From Oscillospiraceae bacterium (GTDB lineage: Bacteria; Bacillota; Clostridia; Oscillospirales; Ruminococcaceae), in NCBI GenBank assembly GCA_017461565.1, contig JAFTXQ010000010.1, positions 1 through 64,000 on the forward strand: 64,000 nt of DNA, in the 5' to 3' direction. Within the stretch, counting starts at the first letter, position 1, and each line of letters starts with the position of its first letter. Positions 61,274 through 64,000 of this stretch are shown here, in pieces. The position numbers and the translations under genes were made by a program. The notes under the pieces were generated by a model that saw only the letters and a program-made list of their open reading frames with translations, had not been told where the DNA came from and did no database searches.

Positions 61274-64000
61274 TCACTTCATAATTTTTCTGAGATACTG
61301 TCCCGTGTAGGAGAGCTTGTTTGCGGCTACCTCCTCGGGAGTGCCCTTTGCTATAACTGTGCCGCCCTTGTCGCCGCCCTCGGGTCCCATGTCGATGATG
61401 TAATCGGCAGTCTTGATGACATCAAGGTTATGCTCGATGACAAGCACGGTATTGCCGCTGTCCGTAAGCCGCTGGAGAATATCCACAAGCTTGCGCACAT
61501 CGGCGGTATGGAGTCCCGTCGTAGGCTCATCGAGGATATAGATAGTCTTGCCCGTGGAGCGTTTTGCAAGCTCCGTTGCAAGCTTTATTCTCTGCGCCTC
61601 GCCGCCCGAAAGGGTGGTTGAACTCTGTCCTATCTTGATATAGCCCAGTCCTACCTCCTCGAGAGTGCGCATCTTGTTTGCTATCTTGGGGATATTCGCA
61701 AAGAACTCCACACCCTCGGAAACGGTCATTTCCAGTACGTCATAGATATTCTTGCCCTTGTACTTCACTTCAAGGGTCTCACGGTTGTAACGGTGGCCCT
61801 TGCACACCTCGCAGGGGACATAAACATCAGGCAGGAAGTGCATCTCTATCTTGAGGATGCCGTCACCCTCGCACGCCTCACAGCGGCCGCCCTTGGTGTT
61901 GAAGGAAAATCTTCCCGGGCCGTAGCCTCGTGTTTTGGCGTCATTCGTCTGGGAGAAAAGCTCCCTTATATCGTTGAATACGCCCGTGTATGTCGCAGGA
62001 TTGGAGCGGGGAGTCCTGCCTATCGGCGACTGGTCTATCATTATAACCTTGTCAAGATGGCTTATGCCCTGCATATCTGCAAACTTGCCCGGACGTGTCC
62101 TTGCACGGTTGAGCTTCGCTACAAGGTGCTTGTATACTATCTCATTGACAAGGGAGCTTTTACCGCTTCCCGAAACGCCCGTAACACAGGTGAACACGCC
62201 GACAGGTATATCGACATCGATGTTTTTCAGATTGTTTTCCGCCGCTCCGATGACTCTGAGCCACTTATCTGTGGGCTGCCTGCGCTGATCGGGCACGGGT
62301 ATCTTCATTTTACCGCTGAGGTACTGGCCTGTAAGGGAGTTCTCGCACTTCATAAGTCCCTCCACATCGCCGCTGTACAGCACCTCGCCGCCGTTTACGC
62401 CTGCGGCAGGTCCGATATCCACGATATAGTCTGCGGCACGCATGGTGTCCTCGTCATGCTCAACGACGATAAGAGTGTTTCCAAGATCACGCAGCCTTTT
62501 AAGCGTTGCGATGAGCTTGTCGTTATCACGCTGGTGCAGACCTATACTTGGCTCGTCAAGGATATACAGCACGCCCATGAGGGAGCTTCCTATCTGGGTT
62601 GCAAGGCGGATACGCTGGCTCTCGCCACCCGAAAGCGTACCTGCCGAGCGGGTGAGGTTGAGGTACTCAAGACCCACGCTTCTGAGGAAGCCAAGGCGCT
62701 CCTTTATCTCTTTTAGAAGCTGCTGGGCGATGAGCTTATCTCTGCCCGAAAGCTCCAGCGAGTTCACGAACTCCAGCGCGTCAACTACCGACATACAGCA
62801 GAACTCGTGGATATTCTTGCCGCCTACCGTAACAGACAGCGCCGCCTTATTCAGTCGCTGGCCGTGGCACTCGGGACACTCGACATCGCTCATAAGCTCC
62901 TCAAGCGTATCACGGGAGTAGTTGCTGCTGGTCTCATGATAGCGGCGCTCAAGGTTGTTGATAACGCCCTCGAAATCGGTGTAGAACTGACCGCCGCCCT
63001 GGGTCTTGGGGCGTTTTATCAGTATCTTCTCACCCTTTGTGCCGTACAAGATCTCGTCAATAGCCTTTTTGGGAAGCTTTTTTATCGGCTCCTCCACCGA
63101 GAAGCCGTGCTTTTCGGCAAGGGCGTCCATATACATAGCGGCTATGCTGCCCTCGGTATAGTTCCAGCCGAATGCCTTTACGGCGCCGTCCTTTATGGAA
63201 AGGCTGTCGTTAGGTATTATGAGATCGGGGTCTACCCTGCGGGATGCGCCGATACCCGTACATTTGGGGCACGCACCGTAGGGATTATTGAAAGAGAACA
63301 TACGGGGCACAAGCTCCTCTATACTGACGCCGTGCTCGGGGCAGGCGTAGCTCTGGGAGAAATGCAGCTCCTCCCCGTCGATGATATCAATGTAGACAAG
63401 TCCGCCCGTAAGGCTGCCTGCCGTTTCAACGCTGTCGGTAAGACGGGATTTTATGCCCTCCTTGATGACAAGGCGGTCAACGATTATCTCAATGCTGTGC
63501 TTCTTGTTCTTTTCAAGGCTTATCTTCTCGGAAAGGTCGTAGGTTATTCCATCAACACGGACTCTCGCAAAGCCCGACTTCCTTGCCGACTCGAACTCCT
63601 TCTGGTGCTCGCCCTTGCGCTGTCTTACAACAGGCGCAAGCACCTGAAACTTTGTCTTTTCGGGAAGCTCAAGCACCTTGTCAACTATCTCGTCCACTGT
63701 CTGCTGACGTATCTCCCTGCCGCACTCGGGACAATGGGGAATGCCTATCCTTGCGTACATCAGACGCAGGTAGTCGTATATCTCGGTTACGGTTCCCACC
63801 GTGGAACGTGGATTTTTGGATGTGGTCTTCTGGTCGATGGAGATGGCGGGTGAAAGCCCCTCGATGCTGTCCACATCGGGCTTTTCCATCTGACCGAGGA
63901 ACATCCTCGCATAGGAGGAAAGGCTCTCCATATATCTGCGCTGTCCGTCTGCATAGATGGTATCGAAAGCAAGGCTTGACTTGCCGCTGCCCGAAAGTCC
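61274..64000 (-). CDS. uvrA: Excinuclease ABC subunit A, N-terminal end outside the window
   Basis: 909 codons are present; only about the first 30-40 residues are missing. UvrA finds DNA lesions and loads UvrB in nucleotide excision repair. It shows two ABC ATPase modules: Walker A 'GLSGSGKSS' right at the window edge and '[14 protein letters not shown]' in the middle, signatures '[14 protein letters not shown]' and '[14 protein letters not shown]', Walker B '[14 protein letters not shown]' and '[14 protein letters not shown]'. Zinc sites 'CPECGREI', 'CPKCTG' and 'CEACEGDG...[10 protein letters not shown]' are intact. It is followed closely by the pseudouridine synthase gene. Confidence 0.98.
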   Translation of the reverse strand, partial: GLSGSGKSSLAFDTIYADGQRRYMESLSSYARMFLGQMEKPDVDSIEGLSPAISIDQKTTSKNPRSTVGTVTEIYDYLRLMYARIGIPHCPECGREIRQQTVDEIVDKVLELPEKTKFQVLAPVVRQRKGEHQKEFESARKSGFARVRVDGITYDLSEKISLEKNKKHSIEIIVDRLVIKEGIKSRLTDSVETAGSLTGGLVYIDIIDGEELHFSQSYACPEHGVSIEELVPRMFSFNNPYGACPKCTGIGASRRVDPDLIIPNDSLSIKDGAVKAFGWNYTEGSIAAMYMDALAEKHGFSVEEPIKKLPKKAIDEILYGTKGEKILIKRPKTQGGGQFYTDFEGVINNLERRYHETSSNYSRDTLEELMSDVECPECHGQRLNKAALSVTVGGKNIHEFCCMSVVDALEFVNSLELSGRDKLIAQQLLKEIKERLGFLRSVGLEYLNLTRSAGTLSGGESQRIRLATQIGSSLMGVLYILDEPSIGLHQRDNDKLIATLKRLRDLGNTLIVVEHDEDTMRAADYIVDIGPAAGVNGGEVLYSGDVEGLMKCENSLTGQYLSGKMKIPVPDQRRQPTDKWLRVIGAAENNLKNIDVDIPVGVFTCVTGVSGSGKSSLVNEIVYKHLVAKLNRARTRPGKFADMQGISHLDKVIMIDQSPIGRTPRSNPATYTGVFNDIRELFSQTNDAKTRGYGPGRFSFNTKGGRCEACEGDGILKIEMHFLPDVYVPCEVCKGHRYNRETLEVKYKGKNIYDVLEMTVSEGVEFFANIPKIANKMRTLEEVGLGYIKIGQSSTTLSGGEAQRIKLATELAKRSTGKTIYILDEPTTGLHTADVRKLVDILQRLTDSGNTVLVIEHNLDVIKTADYIIDMGPEGGDKGGTVIAKGTPEEVAANKLSYTGQYLRKIMK

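Overview
The window looks like chromosomal DNA of an anaerobic, fermentative, Gram-positive Clostridia of the Ruminococcus type. I infer this from gene content: AdhE, a three-subunit [FeFe]-hydrogenase, PduL, a family 3 glycosidase, type III glutamine synthetase, Spo0A with dipicolinate synthase, a TPP riboswitch over thiT, AGGAGG ribosome binding sites and many TTGACA-N17-TATAAT promoters. I saw no phage genes, insertion sequences, CRISPR arrays or tRNAs. The species is not determined.

Layout. 1-261 is the end of guaA. 496-6367 holds an XRE/TPR regulator, PduL, a GNAT acetyltransferase, two secreted VanY-type carboxypeptidases with a beta-solenoid-like region, a broken DUF3795 gene and a GyrI-like protein. 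6558-14862 is the fermentation block: adhE with a kinase-like gene on the minus strand, and divergently the hydC-hydB-hydA operon. 15069-23760 carries a zinc-ribbon membrane protein, a GH3 glycosidase, riboswitch-thiT, glnN and a second zinc-ribbon protein. 24066-30023 is amino acid synthesis (ilvB-ilvN-ilvC, serC-serA) with a rubredoxin. 30091-32666 has spoVFB/spoVFA divergent from spo0A. 32731-39067 has an ECF sigma factor with a giant membrane partner, a rhomboid protease, a probable 6S RNA and a DUF1292 protein.

39297-39908 appears to be a roughly 610-nt structured noncoding RNA with its own promoter and terminator. 39989-42144 encodes a HAD hydrolase, a zinc-ribbon protein and a NUDIX protein. 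42242-53189 is a compact signalling/export locus: LytTR response regulator, GHKL kinase, four tandem paralogous lipoproteins, ABC ATPase and ABC permease; the kinase sensor and the permease seem to share an extracytoplasmic domain. 53247-64000 holds trpA/trpB, an EAL protein, two more secreted solenoid proteins, an RluA-type pseudouridine synthase and most of uvrA.

The most interesting items are: (1) the kinase/lipoprotein/ABC locus; (2) the large structured RNA; (3) a Spo0A whose phospho-acceptor aspartate is replaced by glutamate; (4) an ECF sigma factor translationally coupled to a 1351-residue membrane protein; and (5) several intergenic arrays of small hairpins that share loop sequences.
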